Assembly: GCF_014857905.1 (NCBI RefSeq)
Contig: NZ_JACYXE010000012.1
Coordinates: 1-64,000, forward strand
Reading direction: 5' to 3'
Length of the DNA stretch: 64,000 nt
Source: Agilicoccus flavus
GTDB lineage: Bacteria > Actinomycetota > Actinomycetes > Actinomycetales > Dermatophilaceae
The notes below the pieces were generated by a model. That model searched no databases. It was not told where the DNA came from and worked only from the letters and a program-made list of their open reading frames with translations. Position 1 is the first letter of the stretch. The number at the start of each line of letters is the position of its first letter. This document shows positions 1-7,627 of the stretch, piece after piece. A program made the translations under genes and the position numbers.

Positions 1-197
1 CCGGGAAGCTCAGTGTGGAAGAGACCGGTGAGAGACCGGGACACTACCTCCTGCCCGCTCATCGTGTCCGAGCTCAAATTCGAGTGAGCCCCCGGACATC
101 AAGCAGATCGGTGGATCAAGGATTAGCCTTTACGACCCGCTTGTATTCACCGCCTCCTCTTGGAGGCTACTACGTGGTCATAAGTCGGGGAGGATGG
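1..197. other. Left edge of mobile element, no gene seen
   Basis: This stretch lies downstream of the relaxase stop codon and I see no credible gene in it. A short perfect hairpin, GCCTCC (152-157), TCTT loop, GGAGGC (162-167), could be a weak terminator for the relaxase transcript. I looked here for a second copy of the tRNA-Ala 3' end, which would mark the far end of the element, and found none, so the element continues beyond the window. Confidence 0.4.
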
Positions 198-3100
198 TCA
201 CCAGCCCAGAGACGGCCCGCCATCACTGGGACCGCGGTCGGGCGTGTGGGAGGAATCGAGCTGTCGTTGCCGCTTTTTCAGGGCACGGTCGGCGGCGTCG
301 CGCTGCGCTTGCTCGGTCGCGCGGGTCTGCTCGATGCGCTCGACTGCCTCGACGGGGGTGAGCGCCTGTAGCGTGTCGATTTCGGCGCGGGCCTGCTTCG
401 CGATGCGGGCCGCGTTCTCGGCGTTGGCGTGGGGGCGGGCATCCAGGTAGGCGGCCCGGTGCTTCGCCACGGCCTCGGTGCCGAAGATGCGGGCGTAGAT
501 GCGCAGGCGCGGCCACGGGTCGGGTTCGAGCGCCTTGCGCACCGTCCTGGCTGCGGCATCGTGCTGCTCGGTCGGGTCGATCACGCGGGGATCGCCGTCG
601 ATACGAGGGCGCGTGACGCGCTCGAGCCACGCGGCCCGAGTCTCGTTCCAGCGGGGCGGCTCGCCCCACGCGCTCGTCAGCCGCTGCTCAGCGTCGCGGG
701 CGAGGGTCTGCGCGGTGTTGTGCTCGGCGGTCGCGCGACGCTTGCCGAACCTGCCGACCGTACCCAGCCGGTCGCGGGCGGTACGCAGTTCGACGTCGGC
801 GTCGCCCCACTCGGCCAGTGCCGCCGATGCGTGCTCGGTGAGCGGTGCGGCGACCTCGGCCCGCACCCGTTCGAGCTGCTGGGCTGCGGTGTCGCGGGCT
901 TGGCCTGCGTGGTCGAGGTCGTCACGTTGCTGGGCGTATAGCTCGGTGAGGGCGTCAGCGGCCTGCTGCCAGAGCGCAGCCCGCGCCTCGGCTCGCTCGG
1001 CCTTTGCGGTGAGTGCGGCTATCTCGGTGTTCACGCGCTTGGCGGGGCCGTCGTCGACCAGACCCCGCACCGCCTCTGCCGCCTGTCGGGTGGCGTCGGC
1101 CAGCCCACGGTCTGCCCGGTCACGTTCTACAGCGTAGATGAACTGCGCTCGGGCGTCGGCTGTGTTCTGGGCGATGATGTGCAACTGGTTCTGATCTTTG
1201 CCTCGGGTCATGCCGACGTAGACGGCTGCGCCGCTCATGGCGCCTGTGAGGATCGTGTCGGCTCTGGTGGCGGTAATGCCTTGCACACCGTAGGCGGTCG
1301 AGGCGTAGGCCAAGTGCGCGTACTCGGTGACGTACCCGGCGGGCAGGCGCACGGTGTGGTCGCGCTTGCGGTCGCTGTCTGCCTCAACCGCCCACACGGT
1401 GCCGTCCTCGGTGACGTGTTGCACGATCCACTGCTGACGATTCGCCACCCCCAGGGCCGCGTCGTTCTTGCGAGTCTGGATCAGATCACCCTGACCGATG
1501 GAAAGTCCGTCGCTCCCGGTCGCGGTCGTCTCGTCATCCACGGTTCCCGCTTGCACGCGCTGATCGCGGATGCGCGCGTTCATGCGTGCGGCCACGTCGT
1601 TGGTGGCGACCGTGACCGCCTCCCCGCCGCTGTGATGATTGGCGATGTGGTCGCGCAGGCTCTCGGTATCGTCGTGCAAGCGGATCAGGCCCAGAGCTGC
1701 GAGTTGGTCGAAGATCGCGCCGGGATCGTCGCGGTCGCGCAACCGCACCGACAGCTCGGCATATTCGGGATCGGCGAAGCGGTGTACCTCGGCCATATCG
1801 AACGTGCGGCCCCGAATCTGCGCAACCATGTCGAGTACTCCGCCCCGTCCGACGGCGGGGAGTTGCGCCCGGTCACCCACGAGCGCGAGCGTCGCGCCCG
1901 CTTCTGCGGCGACGGCGAGCAGGGCCAGGGCGGTGTCCTGGTCGAGCATCCCCGCCTCGTCCACCACAATCCGTTCGCCCTTGCGCAACCGCGCCTCGCT
2001 CGGCGGGCCGGTATAGGTTGCGCCGGTGATGGGGTCGGCGTCACCCACGACGAGTCGTGTCCATACGCCGTCGCGGTTCCACCGCCACCCGCGCGCGTAC
2101 ACCAGTGACGCGACCGATTCAGCGGGCACGCCGAGTTCCTGGTGCGCGATCTCGGCGGCCTTCTTCGTCGGAGCCACCACCCGCACCGCTCGCCCGTGCG
2201 CCTCACTCGCCTGGATCGCGGTGGCAAGCATGGTCGTCTTCCCGCTGCCCGCCGCGCCCTCCACGATCACCAACGGGTCGGTTGAGGCGACCGCTGCGGC
2301 GGCTTCGGTCTGGCCGGGGTCGAGGTTCTGCGCTTGCGCCAGCCGGCGCACGTCCGGGTGCTCCGGCTTCTGCTCGGGTACACGGGCGGCGATCAGGTCG
2401 CGCAGCTCTGTCTCGGCCTGTATGACGCGCACGCTCGTCCAGTGAGCGACATGCTCTGGGCGTGGTGTGTCGGGCGGGAGGATCGTGAAGCAGTCCTCCA
2501 ACGCCAGCACCGTCGCAGCCTGCACGAAGTCGCGGATCTCATCTCCGTTGGCGCGTACTCCGTACTCGGTCATGATCGTTGTGGCGTGCTCGGTCACAGT
2601 GTGTGTCGTCCATACCGACGCACCTGCGGCGCAGCGGTCGAGGGCGCGGGAGGCGACTTCCTGCACGCTGAGGTCATCGAGGCTGACCGGCACCGGGGTT
2701 GCGGGCCGTTGCAGGCTCGCGGGGTCGTATCCGGCCTCGACCAACTCCGTCAGCCACGCCTGTTCCTCACGGAGCGTGGTGGGCTTCTTCGCAGGCCGCT
2801 CGTATGCCCATGCTTTGGCGATCAGGCGAGAGGTCACGACCGACCCCATCGTCTCACCGGGATGCGTGGCCCGCCATTCGGCTTCGAGGCGGTCGAGGTT
2901 GCGGCCCACCTGCTCACCCCGCTTCGACATGACCGCGTTGTACGGCTGCAACTCCGCGACCTCGCCGGTGGCGGGGTCGAGGGTGAGGCCGTGTCGGTCG
3001 AGCACGGCAGCGAGTTCCGGGCTTGCCGCGATCACTGCGGTGCCGAGGGCACGGATCGCGCCCTGCTGCCGGAACAGAGCGGTGGTGTCCAGTCCTCGCC

Positions 3101-3656
3101 ACTTCCCCGCCGCCCACACTCTGGTGCCGATCTGCATGTGAATGTGCCGGTGCGGATCACCCGCACGAGACGTGCGGTGCGTGATCCCGACGACCTGCAA
3201 CCGCTCGATGGGAACGTGCTCCTGCGCACCGAGCGGCCCGACACGGGTCACCGAGTGCCGGGCAACCCACCGCCGAATCTCGGCCAGCGCGTCCTGCTGC
3301 GCCGCGTCCAGCGCCGCCGAGACTTCGGGGTGAAGCGCGGCGGCGATCGACAGCGACTTCGGCCCGTTGATGACCATCTCCATGAACCGCGGCGATCCCT
3401 GCCGATCCACTCCCGCCCGTCGGGGTCTGCCCATCCGCTCCCCGGTCAACGGATCAACCCAGTCCACCCACCCCGCATACCCCACAGGATCAAGGCCGAG
3501 CCTGTCGGTAACCGCGCCTGAGCTGTCGAGCGCCGCGAACTGCGCCACCGAGGTTTCCGCGCCGAGGTAGTAGTCGTCAGCACGAGCACGGTCGGCCTCG
3601 ACATAGCGCAGCGCATCGGCCCCGGTGCCCCGGAACGGAACCACGCCCCCATGCAT
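198..3656 (-). CDS. MobF-family conjugative relaxase/helicase (TrwC/TraI-like)
   Basis: This 1152-residue protein would nick DNA at an origin of transfer and unwind it during conjugation. The N-terminal TrwC-type relaxase domain has a paired Tyr at residues 29-30 and the metal-binding His triad HRHIH at 169-173. A RecD/TraI-like SF1 helicase follows, with Walker A GAAGSGKT near 467-474, Walker B DEAG near 566-569 and the GDRAQLPAVGRGG motif just after. The last 300 residues are Ala/Arg/Glu-rich and look coiled-coil. I chose the ATG at 3656 over an upstream start at 3692 because a GAGGGGG Shine-Dalgarno sits about 7 bases before it. No coupling protein or type IV secretion gene is visible, so the element is either mobilizable or continues to the left. 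The relaxase assignment is firm; the transfer role is inferred. Confidence 0.92.
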   Translation of the reverse strand: MHGGVVPFRGTGADALRYVEADRARADDYYLGAETSVAQFAALDSSGAVTDRLGLDPVGYAGWVDWVDPLTGERMGRPRRAGVDRQGSPRFMEMVINGPKSLSIAAALHPEVSAALDAAQQDALAEIRRWVARHSVTRVGPLGAQEHVPIERLQVVGITHRTSRAGDPHRHIHMQIGTRVWAAGKWRGLDTTALFRQQGAIRALGTAVIAASPELAAVLDRHGLTLDPATGEVAELQPYNAVMSKRGEQVGRNLDRLEAEWRATHPGETMGSVVTSRLIAKAWAYERPAKKPTTLREEQAWLTELVEAGYDPASLQRPATPVPVSLDDLSVQEVASRALDRCAAGASVWTTHTVTEHATTIMTEYGVRANGDEIRDFVQAATVLALEDCFTILPPDTPRPEHVAHWTSVRVIQAETELRDLIAARVPEQKPEHPDVRRLAQAQNLDPGQTEAAAAVASTDPLVIVEGAAGSGKTTMLATAIQASEAHGRAVRVVAPTKKAAEIAHQELGVPAESVASLVYARGWRWNRDGVWTRLVVGDADPITGATYTGPPSEARLRKGERIVVDEAGMLDQDTALALLAVAAEAGATLALVGDRAQLPAVGRGGVLDMVAQIRGRTFDMAEVHRFADPEYAELSVRLRDRDDPGAIFDQLAALGLIRLHDDTESLRDHIANHHSGGEAVTVATNDVAARMNARIRDQRVQAGTVDDETTATGSDGLSIGQGDLIQTRKNDAALGVANRQQWIVQHVTEDGTVWAVEADSDRKRDHTVRLPAGYVTEYAHLAYASTAYGVQGITATRADTILTGAMSGAAVYVGMTRGKDQNQLHIIAQNTADARAQFIYAVERDRADRGLADATRQAAEAVRGLVDDGPAKRVNTEIAALTAKAERAEARAALWQQAADALTELYAQQRDDLDHAGQARDTAAQQLERVRAEVAAPLTEHASAALAEWGDADVELRTARDRLGTVGRFGKRRATAEHNTAQTLARDAEQRLTSAWGEPPRWNETRAAWLERVTRPRIDGDPRVIDPTEQHDAAARTVRKALEPDPWPRLRIYARIFGTEAVAKHRAAYLDARPHANAENAARIAKQARAEIDTLQALTPVEAVERIEQTRATEQAQRDAADRALKKRQRQLDSSHTPDRGPSDGGPSLGW

Positions 3657-3678
3657 TCTGCTACCCCCTCTCGCTATC

Positions 3679-3706
3679 TGGCGTACTGGCAACTAACGCA
3701 GTTAGT
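3679..3706 (-). promoter_or_regulatory. Candidate operator upstream of relaxase gene
   Basis: Two motifs lie here. ACTAA (3692-3696) and TTAGT (3702-3706) form an inverted repeat that overlaps the proposed -10 box. TGGCGTA (3679-3685) is a heptamer that recurs twice between the divergent genes at 5011-5044. Both positions suit a repressor encoded by the element. The binding protein is not identified. Confidence 0.4.
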
Positions 3707-3734
3707 ATACGTACATTCAGGATTGAGAGGTCAA
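3704..3734 (-). promoter_or_regulatory. Relaxase promoter candidate
   Basis: Reading the minus strand, TTGACC (3734-3729) and TATACT (3709-3704) are separated by 19 bases. TATACT is one base from the TATAAT consensus. Transcription would start near 3697, about 40 bases before the chosen ATG at 3656. The long spacer lowers confidence. Confidence 0.5.
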
Positions 3735-3829
3735 GAGGACAGCGGGAGGACTCAGGATGTGCTCAGGCGGCAGGCGCGGAGGCGTACGGGCTTGGTGAGC
3801 AGGCGGCGCGGGAGGGTGGCGGTTCTGCG

Positions 3830-4267
3830 TCAGGTGAGAGAGGATGCGGCGGTGGCGATCCAGGCTCGCTGGCGGCGAGTCTCGACGGCGCGGGGGTGGT
3901 AGTTCGCTCGCACCCATTCCACGGCAGCGGCCGCCGGAACGCCGCTCAATACGGCGAGCACCGCGAGAGCGGTTCCGGTTCTGCCGACCCCGCCGCCGCA
4001 GGCAATCTCGACCCGCTCGGACACGGCCCGCGCGTGCGCTTCTCTGAGTGCGGCCACGGCGTCCTCGGTGGAGCCAGGCAGGCGGAAGTCCGGCCACCTG
4101 ACCCAGCAGTAGGGCCAGTCGGCCACGCGAGGGTCGCGGCCCAAGAGGTAGACGGCGAACTCCGGGGGCGGGGCCTGACCGCGAGGCCGACGCGCGCCCG
4201 TGCCACGGATCAGACGACCGTCTGGCAGGCGCACCACGCCCGCGTCCTCAATCGCCCAGCTCGTCAT
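3830..4267 (-). CDS. Small Cys-X5-Arg protein phosphatase (dual-specificity-like)
   Basis: This 145-residue protein carries the cysteine phosphatase P-loop, Cys90-GGGVG-Arg96 followed by Thr-Gly. A WPDF segment near residues 58-61 offers Asp60 as the general acid. The size fits the catalytic core of a dual-specificity or tyrosine phosphatase with nothing else attached. Substrates could be phosphotyrosine, phosphoserine or a phosphorylated small molecule; the sequence does not decide. The residue before the catalytic Cys is Ala rather than the usual His, which may alter activity. It starts 8 bases after the stop of the upstream gene and is presumably co-transcribed with it. It sits within the mobile element between regulator-like and relaxase genes. 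The family call is fairly secure; the role is unknown. Confidence 0.75.
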   Translation of the reverse strand: MTSWAIEDAGVVRLPDGRLIRGTGARRPRGQAPPPEFAVYLLGRDPRVADWPYCWVRWPDFRLPGSTEDAVAALREAHARAVSERVEIACGGGVGRTGTALAVLAVLSGVPAAAAVEWVRANYHPRAVETRRQRAWIATAASSLT

Positions 4268-4275
4268 GCGAACCC

Positions 4276-4974
4276 TTACCCGGCGCGGCCTCGGCGTCCG
4301 GGCGGGAGCAGTCCTTTGCGGCGGGCACGGGCAACCCAGCCCTGTGCAGTGGAGAGCGGCACGCGGCTGAGCTCGGCCATGCGCGCGGTCGGGTTCGGTT
4401 CGCCGTCGTCCACGAGGCGGGTGTGTTGCAGGGCGACGACCTCGTAGAAGTCGGGGGTGCGCTTCGGGTTGCCCAGCGGCTTCATCACGTCCGCCGAGCG
4501 GAGGGTGCGGCCAGAGGGCATCGTCATGGTGCCGCCGGTGAAGCGGCTGGCGCCGGTGACGGCGAACTGGCGGCGGTTGATCGCCGCCTCGATCCTCGAC
4601 GTGGGCAGGTTGCGCAGCATCGGACTCGCCACCGGGTCACCCGCCCACTCGGGCAGGTAGACGATCCCGGTGATTCGCACCTCGCCCTTGGGTTCCTCGC
4701 CCATGACGTACTGGCGCTGTAGGCGCAGCAGCACACGGGTGGACGACTCGACGTGCTGGATCAGGAACCAGCGCCCGGAGTCGTTGTTGTTGTGGCTGGA
4801 GTTCAGCTTCCGATCCAGCCCAGGCGCGGGATCGACCCACTGCTCGTACCTGAGCGCCGTGTCGATCTCGGCGCTGTCGTGTTCGGGGTCGATGGGGGTG
4901 GGGTCTGGCATCTGCCAGCCCGCGGGCAAGTCCGCTGCCGTCAGCAGCGGGGCGCTCTCCAAGTCCTCGACCAT
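4276..4974 (-). CDS. Uncharacterised protein with C-terminal HTH-like tail
   Basis: I do not recognise a named family with confidence for this 232-residue protein. Its last 45 residues (roughly NPTARMAELSRVPLSTAQGWVARARRKG) resemble the HTH tail seen in many actinobacterial mobile-element proteins, in which a recognition helix precedes an Arg/Lys-rich end. The first 180 residues are acidic to neutral with no membrane segment. It is divergent from the small gene at 5067 across a promoter region with a TACGCCA/TGGCGTA inverted repeat, so it could regulate the element. It is followed within 8 bases by the phosphatase gene, which suggests a two-gene operon. Confidence 0.6.
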   Translation of the reverse strand: MVEDLESAPLLTAADLPAGWQMPDPTPIDPEHDSAEIDTALRYEQWVDPAPGLDRKLNSSHNNNDSGRWFLIQHVESSTRVLLRLQRQYVMGEEPKGEVRITGIVYLPEWAGDPVASPMLRNLPTSRIEAAINRRQFAVTGASRFTGGTMTMPSGRTLRSADVMKPLGNPKRTPDFYEVVALQHTRLVDDGEPNPTARMAELSRVPLSTAQGWVARARRKGLLPPGRRGRAG

Positions 4975-5010
4975 GTTCCCAAGCCTAGCAGAATCTCATG
5001 CAATGGCCGC

Positions 5011-5044
5011 TACGCCATATCTGTAGTAACGTGGTACTGGCGTA
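5011..5044. promoter_or_regulatory. Divergent promoter region with inverted TACGCCA/TGGCGTA pair
   Basis: TACGCCA (5011-5017) and TGGCGTA (5038-5044) form an inverted pair with 20 bases between them. They lie in the 92-base gap between the divergent genes starting at 4974 and 5067. The same heptamer occurs upstream of the relaxase at 3679-3685. When the three are read in the TGGCGTA orientation, each is followed within a few bases by a GC-rich GGC or GCC. This looks like a shared operator of the mobile element; the regulator is not known. Confidence 0.45.
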
Positions 5045-5066
5045 TCTGCCACAGCGTGAGATAGAG

Positions 5067-5390
5067 ATGAGTGACCCGCCCCGACCCACCGACATTGAGC
5101 GACCGCGACGTGCGGCGCAGGGCAGGGGTGCGCTCGGGGCAGGCGCTCGGGATGATCCGGGGCGGCTACGCCTCCGGGTCACCCGGCGGGTGGAGCCGGA
5201 CATGCGGCGGCTGGTGGAGTGGGTGCTTAACATCACCCAGGCCCGCTACGACGCCCACCGCGCCGGGGAGCCCGACCCCTACGACCTCCCGCTGCCGGAC
5301 GAGCTGGCCGCCGATTTGCACGGCGGCAGCGCAGACACGCGAGACACAATGGAACCCGAGCCACTGCACCAACGAAGGAGCACAGCATGA
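5067..5390 (+). CDS. Small uncharacterised protein upstream of recombinase
   Basis: This 107-residue protein is Arg- and Pro-rich at its N-terminus, with no membrane segment and no family I recognise. I chose the ATG at 5067, which is preceded by a weak GAGATAGAG Shine-Dalgarno; an upstream in-frame ATG at 4998 would place the start inside the divergent promoter. Its stop overlaps the recombinase start as ATGA, so the two are translationally coupled. By position it could be an accessory or directionality factor for the recombinase, but nothing in the sequence proves that. Confidence 0.6.
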   Translation: MSDPPRPTDIERPRRAAQGRGALGAGARDDPGRLRLRVTRRVEPDMRRLVEWVLNITQARYDAHRAGEPDPYDLPLPDELAADLHGGSADTRDTMEPEPLHQRRSTA

Positions 5391-7435
5391 GCACGATCAC
5401 TGCTCCCACCCTCATTCCGGCAGGCGTGACCAGCGACCACGCCGAAGACATGCCCGTGCTGCTGGCCGTGTCGTATCTGCGTGTCTCGACGCGGGAGCAG
5501 GCCGAGCGCGGCGGCACCGACGAAGGATTCTCGATCCCCGCGCAGCGCGAGGCGAACCAGCGCAAGGCCGACGAACTCGGCGCGCGGATCGTGCGCGAGT
5601 TCATCGACGCCGGAGAGTCCGCACGGTCGGCCGACCGTGACGGCCTGCAAGACATGCTCGCGTTCATCGCCGCGTCGCGTGTGCAGTTCTGCATCGTGCA
5701 TAAGCTCGACCGGCTCGCCCGCAACCGCGCTGACGACGTGAAGATTCACGAAGCCCTCATCAGCGCCGGGGTCACCCTCGTCTCCGCCACCGAGTCCATC
5801 GACCAGACCCCTTCCGGGATGCTCGTCCACGGCATCATGTCGAGCATCGCGGAGTTCTACTCCCGGAACCTCGCTACTGAGGTCACCAAGGGGCTGACGC
5901 AGAAGGTCGCCCAGGGCGGCACTCCGATGCGCGCGCCCATCGGCTATCTCAACGTGCGCCGCACCGACGACGCGGGCCGCGAGACACGCACCGTCGAGGT
6001 CGATCCCGAACGCGCCCCGCTCATCACCTGGGCGTTCGAGCGGTACGCCGAAGGCGAGACCTCCGTGGCCGGGCTGCTCCGCGACCTCACCGCGCGGGGT
6101 CTTGTGACGGTGCCGACGCCGAAGCGCCCGTCCAAACCGCTGGGGAAGAACACGCTCTACAAACTGCTCACGAACCCGTACTACGCCGGGGTGATCCGCT
6201 ACAAAGGAGCCCTGTATCCCGGCGCGCACGAGCCCATCGTGGAACCGGCGTTATTCGACACGGTGCAGTCGCTGCTGCGGGCGCGGACGGCGAAGATGAC
6301 CCGGCATGTTCAGCACGCCCACCACCTCAAAGGGCTGCTGCATTGCGGCACCTGCGGGTCGAGGATGCTGCTGGACTTCGCCACCAACCCGCGCGGGGTC
6401 ACCTATGCCTACTTCGTCTGCTCCGGCCGGGCCTCCAAGAAGACCGGCTGCACCCGGCGGGCGGTGCCGGTCGCGGTCGCGGAACGGCTTGTCGCGGACT
6501 CCTACGCCTCGATCACGATCAACGACCAGACCTACCGCGACCTCGCCGCGAAGGTCGATGCGGCGTTCGACAAGCGCATGGCGGGCCGCGACCAAGAGAT
6601 AGCCGACCTCATGGCCAACCGCGCCAAGCTCGAAGCGGAGAGTGACAAGCTGCTGGCCGCGCACTTCGCCGACGCCATCGACCTCCCCACCCTGAAACGG
6701 CACCAAGACCGCATCCGGGCGGGCCTCGCGGACGTGAACCAGAAACTCGCGGAGCACGATGAGCACCACACCGGCGGGCGCGCGTTCCTGCACGACTCGC
6801 TGCGGCTGCTCACCGACGTGCACCACGCCTATGCCCGATCCGGCGATACCGACCGGCGGCTGGCGAACCAAGCCTTCTACACCCGCCTCGACATCACCGA
6901 CGACGAACAACTACGCCCGAGACTGGCCGAGCCGTTCGCCACCATCATCCGCGAAGCCCACGAACATAGCGACGACGAAAGCAAGGAGGCGGAACACAAA
7001 CGCGACGAACATACGCATGTCGCGTGTTCCCGTAAGACACTTTGGGTGGAGCCAAGGGGACTCGAACCCCTAACCCCCTGCTTGCAAAGCAGGTGCGCTA
7101 CCAATTGCGCCATGGCCCCCTGCGGGTCAGGCCCGCGCGTCGTCCGGAGAGGCGGGCGAGTCGGTGAGCTCCGCCCACAGCTCCTGCTCGGCCTGCTGCG
7201 CCTTGAGGCGGCGGCGGGCCACGAGGGCGCCAGCGGCCGCGACGGCCACGACGGCGATGCGCTTCATCCGAGCCTCCCGGTTCCGGTGTACGACGACACC
7301 CCACGATACCCGGCGACGGTCCCCGAGCCCCACAGCGCGGGGCCGACGACACGGCACGAGCCCAGCTGGGGGGCCGGGACACGACGAAGGCGGCACCCGC
7401 AGAGGGTGCCGCCTTCGTCGTACCGGTGGGCCTAA
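5387..7435 (+). CDS. Large serine recombinase (integrase) of the mobile element
   Basis: The protein integrates and excises DNA by serine recombination. The N-terminal resolvase domain has the catalytic Ser34 in SYLRVSTREQ and the VHKLDRLARNR motif near 110. A recombinase domain follows, then a zinc ribbon with CGTCG near 339 and a second Cys pair about 30 residues later, then a coiled-coil region. Recognisable recombinase ends near residue 550. The frame is then open to the TAA at 7433-7435 (682 codons), running antisense through the whole tRNA-Ala gene and into tRNA-Ile. The tail beyond about 7030 is therefore probably an artefact of integration, with the native stop codon separated from the gene. 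The start overlaps the upstream gene as ATGA. The family is certain; the true C-terminus is not. Confidence 0.88.
   Translation: MSTITAPTLIPAGVTSDHAEDMPVLLAVSYLRVSTREQAERGGTDEGFSIPAQREANQRKADELGARIVREFIDAGESARSADRDGLQDMLAFIAASRVQFCIVHKLDRLARNRADDVKIHEALISAGVTLVSATESIDQTPSGMLVHGIMSSIAEFYSRNLATEVTKGLTQKVAQGGTPMRAPIGYLNVRRTDDAGRETRTVEVDPERAPLITWAFERYAEGETSVAGLLRDLTARGLVTVPTPKRPSKPLGKNTLYKLLTNPYYAGVIRYKGALYPGAHEPIVEPALFDTVQSLLRARTAKMTRHVQHAHHLKGLLHCGTCGSRMLLDFATNPRGVTYAYFVCSGRASKKTGCTRRAVPVAVAERLVADSYASITINDQTYRDLAAKVDAAFDKRMAGRDQEIADLMANRAKLEAESDKLLAAHFADAIDLPTLKRHQDRIRAGLADVNQKLAEHDEHHTGGRAFLHDSLRLLTDVHHAYARSGDTDRRLANQAFYTRLDITDDEQLRPRLAEPFATIIREAHEHSDDESKEAEHKRDEHTHVACSRKTLWVEPRGLEPLTPCLQSRCATNCAMAPCGSGPRVVRRGGRVGELRPQLLLGLLRLEAAAGHEGASGRDGHDGDALHPSLPVPVYDDTPRYPATVPEPHSAGPTTRHEPSWGAGTRRRRHPQRVPPSSYRWA
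6991..7030. other. Imperfect inverted repeat, candidate recombinase attachment half-site
   Basis: GGAACAC (6991-6997) with GCGAC (7002-7006) pairs with GTCGC (7019-7023) and GTGTTCC (7024-7030), leaving a 4-base bulge and a central loop around 7007-7018. The span is about 40 bases and lies 17 bases from the tRNA-Ala 3' end. Sites of large serine recombinases are imperfect inverted repeats of about this length, so this is a candidate attL or attR. It could instead be a transcription terminator for the recombinase gene. The opposite junction is not in the window, so the crossover cannot be defined. Confidence 0.4.
7047..7119 (-). tRNA. tRNA-Ala (anticodon TGC)
   Basis: The complement folds as a standard 73-base tRNA. 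The acceptor stem GGGGCCA pairs with TGGCTCC and includes the G3:U70 pair that identifies alanine tRNAs. The anticodon loop TTTGCAA gives anticodon TGC, the T arm contains GTTCGAGTC, and the discriminator is A. CCA is not encoded. The 3' end faces the mobile element and the gene remains intact after integration. It follows tRNA-Ile in the arrangement usual downstream of gyrA in Actinobacteria. Confidence 0.97.
7127..7267 (-). CDS. DLW-39-like small membrane-anchored protein
   Basis: This is a 46-residue protein: an N-terminal MKRIAVVAVAAAGALVARRR hydrophobic anchor, then a QQAEQELWAELTD tail. Position (beside the tRNAs downstream of gyrA), size and architecture match the actinobacterial DLW-39 family, although the signature reads ELW here instead of DLW. 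I chose the ATG at 7267 because GGGAGG lies 6 bases upstream of it and the longer reading frame has no family features. It lies between tRNA-Ile and tRNA-Ala, 7 bases from the latter, so it may share a transcript with tRNA-Ala. Function is unknown in this family. Confidence 0.75.
   Translation of the reverse strand: MKRIAVVAVAAAGALVARRRLKAQQAEQELWAELTDSPASPDDARA
7381..7421 (-). terminator. Strong hairpin terminator after tRNA-Ile
   Basis: A perfect 18-bp inverted repeat: ACGACGAAGGCGGCACCC (7381-7398), a 5-base loop, and its complement at 7404-7421. It lies just beyond the 3' end of tRNA-Ile and upstream of the DLW-39 gene, as expected for a terminator of the gyrA/DUF3566/tRNA-Ile transcripts. 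No T-tract is obvious, which is common in G+C-rich actinobacteria. Confidence 0.8.
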
Positions 7436-7500
7436 CAGGACTTGAACCTGTGGCCTCTTCCTTATCAGGGAAGCGCTCTAACCGTCTGAGCTATAGGCCC
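7427..7500 (-). tRNA. tRNA-Ile (anticodon GAT)
   Basis: The complement gives a 74-base tRNA. The acceptor stem GGGCCTA pairs with TAGGCCC, the D arm contains AGCTCAGACGGTTAGAGC, the anticodon stem-loop around CTGATAA gives anticodon GAT, and the T arm contains GGTTCAAGTCC. The discriminator is A and CCA is not encoded. Confidence 0.97.
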
Positions 7501-7627
7501 GCTTGCCGCTCGCCAGGGGCGTCGCGACCACCAACGTTACCCCAGCCGCGCGGCGAGAACCAAAACGGTTCCGGCCCCGCCGGCGGGACCCCTCGGCCGA
7601 CCTCGCGGCCCTCGGATCGAGCCGGCT

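Noticed and set aside
1-197. A second attachment site or tRNA-Ala fragment
   Set aside because: No match to the tRNA-Ala 3' end or to the arms of the 6991-7030 repeat was found.
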